From NCBI GenBank assembly GCA_946622415.1, contig CAMOPX010000002.1, positions 62,001-126,000 on the forward strand: a stretch of DNA of 64,000 bases. Reading direction: 5' to 3'. The notes below the pieces were generated by a model. It was not told the DNA's origin and made no database searches. It saw nothing but the letters and a program-made list of their open reading frames with translations. Of the stretch, positions 1 to 8,523 are shown piece by piece. A program made the position numbers and the translations under genes. Origin of the DNA: an uncultured bacterium (lineage in GTDB: Bacteria; Cyanobacteriota; Vampirovibrionia; Gastranaerophilales; Gastranaerophilaceae). How positions within the stretch are numbered: position 1 is the stretch's first letter; the number at the start of each line of letters is the position of its first letter.

Positions 1-146
1 ATAAATTCGGTAACAAATTTAAACCTGTTCTTGTTGGTGTGGCAAATATTTATTCAATGCACTCTCCAAATGAAAAAATGGAAACGGAAAGCCTCAAAAA
101 AGGTTATGAATTTGTAAAGGAAATATTTTTAGAATACAATAAGTAA
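1..146 (+). CDS. C-terminal fragment of a CDS truncated by the window edge; possibly M20-family peptidase
   Basis: Open frame from pos 3 ending in TAA at 144-146: KFGNKFKPVLVGVANIYSMHSPNEKMETESLKKGYEFVKEIFLEYNK. 'SMHSPNEKM' tail resembles M20 peptidases. Confidence 0.5.
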   Translation, partial: KFGNKFKPVLVGVANIYSMHSPNEKMETESLKKGYEFVKEIFLEYNK

Positions 147-156
147 GGAATATTAT

Positions 157-957
157 ATGGGAATTAAGTTTGAAAAGTGGCAGGGGCTCGGGAATGACTT
201 TGTTATTTTAAACGATATAGATGCAACCCCTGAATTAGCCGTTAAAATGTGCGACAGAAAATTCGGAATAGGCGCAGACGGAATCTTTAGTCCTGTAAAA
301 TCTGACAAAGCGGATATCGGCTGGAAATTTTATAATTCAGACGGAACTTCAGCTCAGATGTGCGGAAACGGTATAAGATGTTTTGCAAAATTTGTTAAAA
401 AACACAATTTGACAGATAAAAATAAATTCTCAGTTGAAACTTTGGCCGGAATAATTACACCCGAGATACTTGAAAACGGAAATGTAAAAGTTGATATGGG
501 TAGTCCTGTTTTAGAACCTGCTAAAATTCCCGCACTTGTTGATTCATCTTTATCAACAATCGTGCAAGGATTTGAAGCAACGCTTGTTTCAATGGGAAAT
601 CCTCACTGTATCATATTCTGTGATGAAGATGCCGAGATTATGGCAAAATCCTACGGACCATCAATTGAAACGGATAAAATTTTTCCTGAAAAAACGAATG
701 TTGAATTTGTAAATATAGTATCAGAAAACAAAGTCAGAGTGAATGTTTGGGAAAGAGGCTGTGGTATAACTCTTGCGTGTGGAACGGGCGCATGTGCCAC
801 TGTCGTTGCGGGTGTAAACAGAAAACTTATCTCCGAAAATACGGAAGTTGTTCTCCCCGGCGGTTCGTTAAATATTTTCTATGATAAAACAGGTGACAAC
901 CATGTTTACATGCAGGGTCCTGCGCAATTTGTATTTAGTGGTGAATTCGAAGAATAA
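157..957 (+). CDS. dapF: Diaminopimelate epimerase
   Basis: KWQGLGNDFV, MCGNGIRCFAKF and CGTGACATV active-site motifs. Confidence 0.97.
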   Translation: MGIKFEKWQGLGNDFVILNDIDATPELAVKMCDRKFGIGADGIFSPVKSDKADIGWKFYNSDGTSAQMCGNGIRCFAKFVKKHNLTDKNKFSVETLAGIITPEILENGNVKVDMGSPVLEPAKIPALVDSSLSTIVQGFEATLVSMGNPHCIIFCDEDAEIMAKSYGPSIETDKIFPEKTNVEFVNIVSENKVRVNVWERGCGITLACGTGACATVVAGVNRKLISENTEVVLPGGSLNIFYDKTGDNHVYMQGPAQFVFSGEFEE

Positions 958-1043
958 ATTTACAAATCTTATTATTATTTCTTGTATTCACCATGCGTTT
1001 GTGTTAGTATCAATCTATATCTATAATCACCTAAGGAGAAATT

Positions 1044-1334
1044 ATGAAAAATTATGAATTATTTACAATAATTGAACCTAATTTGGATAACGAAGAAACA
1101 GAAAAAGTTATTGCAAGGGTTGAAGAAATTGTTAAAAATTTAGACGGTAAAGTATGTGAATGCGACAAAATCGGCAGAAAAAAATTAGCATACGAAATTG
1201 GTGGCTATACCGATGGATTCGTTGTTAATCAAGTTGTCAGCGTTCCGGAAGACAAAGTTATTGAATTAAAAAGACAATTAAAATTAAATGATTCAATAAT
1301 CAGAACTATGCTTACAATTAAGGAAGTTGCTTAA
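1044..1334 (+). CDS. rpsF: 30S ribosomal protein bS6
   Basis: Length and MKNYELFTII...GRKKLAYEI...IRTMLTIKE typical of S6; rpsF-ssb-rpsR order. Confidence 0.96.
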   Translation: MKNYELFTIIEPNLDNEETEKVIARVEEIVKNLDGKVCECDKIGRKKLAYEIGGYTDGFVVNQVVSVPEDKVIELKRQLKLNDSIIRTMLTIKEVA

Positions 1335-1335
1335 A

Positions 1336-1743
1336 ATGAGTTTGGCGAAAGCATTTGTTTCAGGGACAGTTGTTAAAGCTCCCGAAAAACGTTTTACACA
1401 AAATGATATGGCAATTGCGGCGTTTACTGTTAATGTTGATAAAAATGCACAGACTCTTATAAGAGTAAGTACATTTGGTCAATTAGCAGAGACTGTTTCT
1501 TCCATGTTAAATGTTAATGATAATGTTGCAATAGAAGGAAGATTGCAGGTTAATACCTATAAAACTCCGAGCGGCAAAGATAAAAAAGTGTTTGAAATAA
1601 CAGCAAATGCTGTTGAAAAAATGTCAGGCGGTTCTACACCAGTTCAAAATCAAGCTATGCAAAATGAAGGCAATATTGTTTCTTTTGAACAACAAGCAGC
1701 ACCGGTTGAAGATTTAATTGATGAAGATGAAATCCCGTTTTAG
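1336..1743 (+). CDS. ssb: Single-stranded DNA-binding protein
   Basis: OB-fold SSB N-terminus and acidic C-terminal tail DEDEIPF; ATG at 1336 preferred over TTG at 1327. Confidence 0.96.
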   Translation: MSLAKAFVSGTVVKAPEKRFTQNDMAIAAFTVNVDKNAQTLIRVSTFGQLAETVSSMLNVNDNVAIEGRLQVNTYKTPSGKDKKVFEITANAVEKMSGGSTPVQNQAMQNEGNIVSFEQQAAPVEDLIDEDEIPF

Positions 1744-1795
1744 GTAATCTATACGGTAGGTCGAATATAAACTAGAAAAGGAAAATACCAATAAA

Positions 1796-2029
1796 ATGGC
1801 TAAAGATTTAAAAGAAGTAAAAAAGAAAAAAAATTGCACATTCTGTTCAGACAAAATCGATAGTTTAGATTTTAAAGATGTTGCTAAATTAAAAAGATAT
1901 TTATCTGAAGCAGGTAAAATTCTTCCGAGAAGAATAACCGGTACATGTGCAAAACATCAAAGAATGTTATCAAATGCAGTTAAAAAAGCCAGAGAATCAG
2001 GCTTGATGGGTTATGTATTTGAAAACTAA
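1796..2029 (+). CDS. rpsR: 30S ribosomal protein bS18
   Basis: [34 protein letters not shown] is a typical S18 core. Confidence 0.97.
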   Translation: MAKDLKEVKKKKNCTFCSDKIDSLDFKDVAKLKRYLSEAGKILPRRITGTCAKHQRMLSNAVKKARESGLMGYVFEN

Positions 2030-2040
2030 ATTACTATTTT

Positions 2041-2066
2041 AAAAACGGTGTCAAAGCACCGTTTTT
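2041..2066 (+). terminator. Rho-independent terminator after rpsR
   Basis: Inverted repeat aaaaacggtg-tcaaag-caccgttttt. Confidence 0.85.
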
Positions 2067-2130
2067 AAAAATAAAAAAATGACCCAAAAAGGGTCAAAGT
2101 AAAATAGTAGAGAGTTTTATAAGTTAAATT

Positions 2131-2445
2131 TTAATTTTCAATTATAGACATTTTGTCTATAATTTTTTTAAGTTTTGTATTTTCTGATTTAAGTTCATTG
2201 TTTTTCTTAATTTCATTGTTTAATTGTTCTTCTTTTTCTTTTATTCTTTTTTCTAATATCTTTAATACAAAATCAACTCTGTTTGCTGCATTAAACAATG
2301 AAAAAAGTTTATTTATTTTGTATGCAATGGTTGATTTTGAATAATTTAAATATTTCGATATTTCAATATTGCTCATCCCGTTTAAAATACAAAAAGTTAT
2401 AGTTTTGTATTCCCTTTTAATCTTTGGGTTTAATTCTTTATTCAT
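2131..2445 (-). CDS. Small HTH protein with C-terminal coiled coil
   Basis: FCILNGMSNIEISKYLNYSKSTIAYKINKLFSLFNAANR looks like a LuxR-type HTH; heptad-rich C-terminus. Confidence 0.65.
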   Translation of the reverse strand: MNKELNPKIKREYKTITFCILNGMSNIEISKYLNYSKSTIAYKINKLFSLFNAANRVDFVLKILEKRIKEKEEQLNNEIKKNNELKSENTKLKKIIDKMSIIEN

Positions 2446-2479
2446 AATAGTCTAATTAATAATTAATTCCATCAGTTGA

Positions 2480-2517
2480 GTCAATTAATTATTTATTTGT
2501 GTTATAATTTAATTGAC
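2480..2517. promoter_or_regulatory. Putative operator/promoter between divergent HTH genes
   Basis: Inverted repeat gtcaattaa-N20-ttaattgac flanking a -10-like ttataat. Confidence 0.4.
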
Positions 2518-2588
2518 TTTATAATAAAAATGTACACTAAATATTTATATTAGTCAAGTACTGGTTTATTAATAGTAAAGAGGTAACT

Positions 2589-2885
2589 ATGAATATGATT
2601 GGTAATAGGTTTAAGACCATCAGAAAAATTTTAAATAAATCTCAAGAACAGTTTGCTAAAGAACTTTCTGTTTCTAAGCAAGCTATTTCAAATATTGAAA
2701 ATTCTAAGAGTTTGCCGAGCATTTCTCTTATGAGTAAATTATTAATTGACTATAATATAAATATTAACTATCTTTTATCAGGAATCGGAGAAACCTTTGT
2801 ACACAGAAAAGACTCTGATTTAAATCTTAAAAGTTCTATTATGCAAGAAGTTGAGAAGTTTTTGGAAAAAAGAGGAATTGTGTAA
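2589..2885 (+). CDS. XRE-family transcriptional regulator
   Basis: RFKTIRKILNKSQEQFAKELSVSKQAISNIENSKSLPS HTH_3. Confidence 0.88.
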   Translation: MNMIGNRFKTIRKILNKSQEQFAKELSVSKQAISNIENSKSLPSISLMSKLLIDYNININYLLSGIGETFVHRKDSDLNLKSSIMQEVEKFLEKRGIV

Positions 2886-3032
2886 CAAAATATTAAGAAA
2901 AATAAGCCAATTTGCCATAAATTTATGAATCATGTAATAATCGTTTTAGTTAATAGTCTAACCATTCCTTTCTTGACTTATGCGGTTTAATAAACCGCAT
3001 TATTTTTATATATTTTAATATGGTGGTAATAT

Positions 3033-3677
3033 ATGTATATGAAATCGTTTAAAATACTCATTATTACATTATGTTATTTACTTTCATTTTTTATTCTTAC
3101 AGAATTGTGTGCTAATCTTCTTGCATTCAGATATCTTTTTCCTATTAAAAATGCTAATAGCTATGGCTATTTAATCAGAAAATCTTTTGCGGTTTTAGTA
3201 CCTTTAAATAAATATCCATCTCGTTTTAGGGCGCAGTTGGCTTTGCCGTGTGAAGTTTTCAGATATAAATTTTTGAATCAAAATCTTGCTTTAAGCTATA
3301 ATTCCGATACAAAATTGTACGGTTACACTAATGCTGGTAAGTTAGTAATTCAAGAAAAATACACAGATGCTAAAGAATTTTATAACGGGTTTGCTATTGT
3401 CGGCATTGAACGTAACGGAAAAATACTTTACGGTACTATAGACAAGAAAAATAACTGGATTATTAAACCCAAATATTCTCACATTTGTTCACTATCAAAA
3501 TTCTACACAAGAGCCTGTTTAGATAATGACCATTGCGGCATAATAAATATTTTCGGTGATGAAATTACGGCAATGGTATATAATGCAAAAAAAATTAATT
3601 ATAAAGATAAAGATTTTGCTAAATATTTCTGCGAGATTCACGGTTCTAAAAATATTTATCACAATTATTGTTTTTAA
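3033..3677 (+). CDS. Membrane-anchored WG-repeat-like protein
   Basis: N-terminal hydrophobic segment; YGYTNAGKLVIQEKYTDAKEFYNGFAIV...YGTIDKKNNWIIKPKY WG-type repeats. Confidence 0.6.
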   Translation: MYMKSFKILIITLCYLLSFFILTELCANLLAFRYLFPIKNANSYGYLIRKSFAVLVPLNKYPSRFRAQLALPCEVFRYKFLNQNLALSYNSDTKLYGYTNAGKLVIQEKYTDAKEFYNGFAIVGIERNGKILYGTIDKKNNWIIKPKYSHICSLSKFYTRACLDNDHCGIINIFGDEITAMVYNAKKINYKDKDFAKYFCEIHGSKNIYHNYCF

Positions 3678-3698
3678 TTTTTATGTTAAAATAATTCT

Positions 3699-4052
3699 AT
3701 GTTAAGTGAATTTTTATATGGCAAAATACATAGAGCAACTGTTACTGAAGCAAATCTTGATTATGTCGGTTCGATTACTATTGATAAAGCGTTATTAAAT
3801 GCATCAGGTATAAAACCAAATCAAAAAGTAGAAATTCTGAATATAAATAATGGTGAACGTTTTTCGACATACGTTATTGAAGGCAAAGAAAATTCAGGAA
3901 CAATTTGTCTTAATGGCGCTGCAGCCAGAAAAGCACTGGTAAACGATAAAATAATTATTGTTGCTTATGCGCTTTTGGATGAAAATGAACAAAAAACCTT
4001 TGTTCCTAAAATTGCACATGTGGATAGTAAAAACAAATTAATTAACAATTAA
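3699..4052 (+). CDS. panD: Aspartate 1-decarboxylase
   Basis: [21 protein letters not shown] with GSI self-cleavage site; [20 protein letters not shown]. Confidence 0.96.
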   Translation: MLSEFLYGKIHRATVTEANLDYVGSITIDKALLNASGIKPNQKVEILNINNGERFSTYVIEGKENSGTICLNGAAARKALVNDKIIIVAYALLDENEQKTFVPKIAHVDSKNKLINN

Positions 4053-4053
4053 C

Positions 4054-4485
4054 GTGATAAAAGAAATTTCGGATAAAAATATTATATACGCGCGTATAGT
4101 TCGTGCTTCTTATGAGCCTAGCGGTAACGAATTTTTTTCAAGAATAGAAGACGAGCTTCAGATTGGAGTTTTAAATTATGAAGAAAATCATAAAGTCGGA
4201 ACTCACTATCATAATAGACCACAAGGCTTTTTAAATGAAACTGATGAAATTTTAATAGTACAAGAAGGCTCTGCAAGAATTGATTTTTATGATATTAAAG
4301 GTGTGTATCTAAAAAGCACTGAAATACATAAGGGTGATTTAATTATCTTGTATCTTGGCGCTCATAATATTACATATTATGAAAAATCAAGAATCATGAT
4401 TATTAAAAAAGGTCCTTATAATCAAGAGCTTGATAAGACAAGAATCGTAGGTGCAAATAATTTTGAAATAGAAATTGATAATTAA
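4054..4485 (+). CDS. Cupin-like / sugar epimerase-related protein
   Basis: GTG start; HKVGTHYHNRPQ...ILIVQEGSARIDFYD cupin-style motifs. Confidence 0.55.
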   Translation: MIKEISDKNIIYARIVRASYEPSGNEFFSRIEDELQIGVLNYEENHKVGTHYHNRPQGFLNETDEILIVQEGSARIDFYDIKGVYLKSTEIHKGDLIILYLGAHNITYYEKSRIMIIKKGPYNQELDKTRIVGANNFEIEIDN

Positions 4486-4489
4486 TTTT

Positions 4490-5110
4490 TTACGATTCCT
4501 TTAATTTTTTAATATGATGATAAATATAAATTGCACCTAAAACTAAACAAGCAAGTATAATAGCAGCATCGAATTTATGCCATAAATGTTTTAACTTGTC
4601 TGTGTTTTCGCCTAATTTTATTCCGACAAAAACTAAAAGATAGCTCCAGATTAATGAACCCAAAAACGTAAACGTAAAAAAGAAGCGTTTTTTTGCTTTT
4701 AAAATTCCTGCAGGTAAAGAAATAAATGTTCTCACAACAGGAAGCATTCTGCATATAAAAAATGACCAGTCGCCGTATTTATCCACCCATTTGTCTGCTG
4801 TTTCAAGATCATGATGCGAAATCAAGAAATATTTTCCGTATTTTTCAATAAATTTTCTTCCGCCAAAGTAACCTAAATAATAAGAAGGAATAGAGCCGAT
4901 AAGGCAGCCTATTGCGCCAAAAATTGCTGCTTGATGGATATTAAATACTCCTTTTGTAACCAAATATCCAGCAAAAGGCAGTATTGCTTCAGAAGGCAAA
5001 GGAATATTGCATGATTCTATTGCCATTAATAGAGCAATACCCCAAACCCCCATAGATGTTATTATTTGCTGAATCCAATTTACTATCGAAATAATTATAT
5101 TTTCTATCAT
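4490..5110 (-). CDS. DedA family membrane protein
   Basis: IESCNIPLPSEAILPFAGYL; CRMLPVVRTFISLPAGILKAKKRFF. Confidence 0.93.
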   Translation of the reverse strand: MIENIIISIVNWIQQIITSMGVWGIALLMAIESCNIPLPSEAILPFAGYLVTKGVFNIHQAAIFGAIGCLIGSIPSYYLGYFGGRKFIEKYGKYFLISHHDLETADKWVDKYGDWSFFICRMLPVVRTFISLPAGILKAKKRFFFTFTFLGSLIWSYLLVFVGIKLGENTDKLKHLWHKFDAAIILACLVLGAIYIYHHIKKLKES

Positions 5111-5171
5111 ATTGTCCTCTTTTTTATTCTTATTTTATTTGAATAAAAATAATATTTCAATTGAAAATATA

Positions 5172-6344
5172 TTATTTAACAAATTTTTTAAATAACTGAG
5201 ATTCTTTTTGCGTTGGTGTTATTTTGACGTCATCGGTTGTTTTATCAGTATTTGATTCAATCTTGTTTAATTCTTTCGTTTTTTTGGTTTTAGTCGGATT
5301 TTCGGATAAATATTTCTTTTCCAGTCTTATTTGATTTAAGGCGGGTAATCCTAATCCCAAGAAACCTGCTTCAATTGCTAAAGCAAATGTTCTTAGTGCA
5401 CCATTCAATCTTCTTCCGGTTTTAACAAGAGAATTATCAGGATTATTGAAATATTCAATAAACAATCCTTTTACGGATTTATCGAGTTTTTCGCCATTGT
5501 TATCAAAATAGCTTGATAAATTCGATTCTTTTGACATATCTTCAAGAATTTTAATTCTTGATTCTAATTCTTTGATATCTTTTGGTTTTGCTGTTCCCAT
5601 ATTTATTTCTGTTTTAGTTTTAGCAAGTTTATCTTGTAATTGTTTTAATAAATCTTTAATTACGTTTTTCTTTAATATTGTATCCGAATCTCCTTTTTGA
5701 GAATCAATTTGATTTAACATCTTTTTGATTTTATCGCATGTATCCATACCTGAATATTTAGATATAAATTCCGCATCTGACAATGCTCTTTTTCCGCCTG
5801 TCGGGTGAAGAACATCAAGAATATTTTTTCCTTCTTTTTTTAATTTCGATAATGGCGCATCCATAAATTCCATTGCCATATCTTTTACTTTATTCAGACC
5901 GCGCGAAGTTGCTTCAAACACTTTTTCACGGGGTTTATTTGTCATGGGGAGTTTTGTGATTTTGCCTACACCGCCTGCAAATATACTGTTAATTATTTTT
6001 AAAGCAAACAATATGATTGTACAAGTTGTTAAATCTCTGAATAAAATTTCAGTTATTTCGTCTTTTGTCGCTTCTTTATCATTCGGGTTTCTTGTTGCAG
6101 CTGTGTGTACACGAGGCACAATAACAACGCCTGCCATAAGCCCCATAATTACGCCGAATGTATTGTTGAATCCGTTAGGGTCAATAAACCCAAGAATTTT
6201 ATTTGCGGATTTGCTTTTCCCTACTTTACTGCCAATATAATTTGCAGCATTCGATGCAACTGCTGCTCCTTTTTTTGCTGCAGCTTGAGCTATATTACGT
6301 CCTTTTTCGAATATGGGAGTCGAACCTGATATTTTACTTATCAT
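5172..6344 (-). CDS. Hypothetical membrane protein
   Basis: Long ORF with hydrophobic segments; overlaps upstream ORF by 11 nt (operon). Confidence 0.75.
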   Translation of the reverse strand: MISKISGSTPIFEKGRNIAQAAAKKGAAVASNAANYIGSKVGKSKSANKILGFIDPNGFNNTFGVIMGLMAGVVIVPRVHTAATRNPNDKEATKDEITEILFRDLTTCTIILFALKIINSIFAGGVGKITKLPMTNKPREKVFEATSRGLNKVKDMAMEFMDAPLSKLKKEGKNILDVLHPTGGKRALSDAEFISKYSGMDTCDKIKKMLNQIDSQKGDSDTILKKNVIKDLLKQLQDKLAKTKTEINMGTAKPKDIKELESRIKILEDMSKESNLSSYFDNNGEKLDKSVKGLFIEYFNNPDNSLVKTGRRLNGALRTFALAIEAGFLGLGLPALNQIRLEKKYLSENPTKTKKTKELNKIESNTDKTTDDVKITPTQKESQLFKKFVK

Positions 6345-7407
6345 TTGTTACCCCCTCATTTTTTGGTTGTTCGTTTTGTGCTGATTTTTTACCTCTTTTT
6401 TCTGCTTCTGAATATACACCTGATGCATTCGGGTTAATTTTTCCTGATGCTTTTGTATATAATTTTGGAATATTTCTCATCAGCATGCCTGTAACAACTA
6501 TCATCCAGAACATTACAAATAAACGTTTTGAAATCCATTTGTTTGAGAATGTTTTAATTGTATTTAAGGATGTATCTATTAAATTTTCACTAGTTTTATT
6601 TGCTTTGGTAAAATCATGAATATATGCTGTTATTGCATCTGTGTATGTTCCGATATCCAATGCACCTTTGCTTGAATTATCGATACTAAATTTCACCGTT
6701 TTAAAATTGGTATCACTAAAATCAGCTTTTCTTTCTTTGATTATATTTGAGAATAAATCTGCTACTTCTTTTTGAGCCTGTTTTAAATTTTCTTTAGGTT
6801 TCGTTCTTGCAAAGAATTTTGTATCTGTTAGTGTATCAAGTGCATCCGAACACTTTGACAATGCGCCTGCCAATTCTTTCTTAGCGCTACCCATTCTTTC
6901 TTTATTGTCAGCAGCACTGTCAAGTGTTGATTTTAGCATATCGTCTGCAACTTTAGAAAAGAATGCCTTTTTAACTTCTTCTTCTGTACCGCCTTTTATT
7001 CCGGTCATCAGATATGAAAGATTTTTTGTATTTACTACTTTTGTATTTGCTGAAGGACCAAATTTAGATTTTGATACTGCAAGTGCAATCATAGGAAAAA
7101 ATGTCATTGTAGGGCCTGTCATAAATTCTCTTATCGCTTCTTGAAAAAATGCGGGCCAATTGTATTTGCCTGTGTATTTTTTTCCTGCCATTAAACCTTT
7201 GTATGAACGCGGAAAATTTGTACCGCACATATCTTCTACGGTAAATTGTCCTGCTCTTCCAAAATGATCCACTGTTTGCCAGAATTTTACGCAAACATCA
7301 AGAGCGCCATCTAATCCTGTGAAATTTACATTTTTCTTAGAATTTTTGTTGTTTGCTTTAGCCGGTATGTATCGGTTTTTATTGTTTTCTACCGATGAAA
7401 GTTTCAT
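6334..7407 (-). CDS. Hypothetical membrane protein with N-terminal VNFTG motif
   Basis: Long ORF; KKNVNFTGLDG N-terminal motif; overlaps 5172..6344. Confidence 0.75.
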   Translation of the reverse strand: MKLSSVENNKNRYIPAKANNKNSKKNVNFTGLDGALDVCVKFWQTVDHFGRAGQFTVEDMCGTNFPRSYKGLMAGKKYTGKYNWPAFFQEAIREFMTGPTMTFFPMIALAVSKSKFGPSANTKVVNTKNLSYLMTGIKGGTEEEVKKAFFSKVADDMLKSTLDSAADNKERMGSAKKELAGALSKCSDALDTLTDTKFFARTKPKENLKQAQKEVADLFSNIIKERKADFSDTNFKTVKFSIDNSSKGALDIGTYTDAITAYIHDFTKANKTSENLIDTSLNTIKTFSNKWISKRLFVMFWMIVVTGMLMRNIPKLYTKASGKINPNASGVYSEAEKRGKKSAQNEQPKNEGVTNDK

Positions 7408-7602
7408 TAAGACATTTCCCCTTTATAAAACACAAATTTATAAAAACTTGTGAATAATAAAATTTGCTAATATTTTGTCAAAAATTTTTATTTCTTAACA
7501 AAATTCAATGCTTTACAATCTTAACATTAATATCAATTGAATAAAGGGGTGAGTATATACGATTTTAATAAATCTTTAGATGAAATTAAAACTATTTGCT
7601 TT

Positions 7603-8523
7603 TTAACCGAATTTGGCCTTTGCCCAACGATAAAAATCTGCTTTATCTTCCATAATTTGATTTTTAAGTTCTTGAGCTGATGCAAAGTGCTGTTCGTCTC
7701 TGACTTTTTTAACAAATATAAGAGTAATTATTTTACCGTATATATTTTTATCAAAGTCGTACAAGTGAGCTTCAAGTTTTTCTTCTTTTTCGGTTGCAAG
7801 TGTGGGTTTGAGTCCCCATGCGATTAAAGCGGGAATGATTTTTCCGTCAACTTTTGAATATCCGTAATAGACTCCATAAGGCAATTTTACGATGCTATCG
7901 GGCCAAACAAGATTTGCTGTCGGGCAACCTAAATTAGTTGCGAGTTTTTTTCCGTTAATTACAGAATTTCTTATTGCAAAATTCTTACCCAAAAGTGCAT
8001 TTGTTGCATTCAAGTGTCCGTATTCAATGTGTTTTCTAATTATTGATGAGCTTACTTCTTCTTTTCCTTGGTAAAGGAATTCAGGCATAATTATTGCTGT
8101 ATATCCGAATTTGCTTTCGTTTTCTTTTATAAAGTCAGCATTTTTAACGTCCGCTCCCAGTGTATGATTATATCCTGCAACAATTAACTTTGGTTGAAAA
8201 TATTCAACAAGAACATTTTGCAGGTATTCCATAGCAGTCATATCTTTATAGTTTTCAAAATTTAATTCGTACATGTAATCAACGCCCATATCGTCTATTA
8301 TCTTTTCCCTGTCTTTTTGGGTTTGAATATTTAATATGGGAGTATCGCTAAAATATCCTGCGGGATTTTGGCTGAATGTTATAACAGCCGTTTTTAAATC
8401 TCTTTTTTTAGCTTCTTCAAGAAGAGTTTTGATAAGTTTTCTGTGCCCAAGGTGCATTGCGTCAAAATAACCCAGCGCCAGTGCTATTCCTGTGTTTTTT
8501 TCTAATTTATTGCTTGTTATCAT
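7603..8523 (-). CDS. ribF: Bifunctional riboflavin kinase/FAD synthetase
   Basis: GYFDAMHLGHRKLI and NGKKLATNLGCPTANL motifs; 4-nt overlap with relA/spoT. Confidence 0.94.
   Translation of the reverse strand: MITSNKLEKNTGIALALGYFDAMHLGHRKLIKTLLEEAKKRDLKTAVITFSQNPAGYFSDTPILNIQTQKDREKIIDDMGVDYMYELNFENYKDMTAMEYLQNVLVEYFQPKLIVAGYNHTLGADVKNADFIKENESKFGYTAIIMPEFLYQGKEEVSSSIIRKHIEYGHLNATNALLGKNFAIRNSVINGKKLATNLGCPTANLVWPDSIVKLPYGVYYGYSKVDGKIIPALIAWGLKPTLATEKEEKLEAHLYDFDKNIYGKIITLIFVKKVRDEQHFASAQELKNQIMEDKADFYRWAKAKFG

Noticed and set aside
7064-7294. 76-aa minus-strand ORF
   Set aside because: Alternate frame inside 6334..7407 on the same strand.
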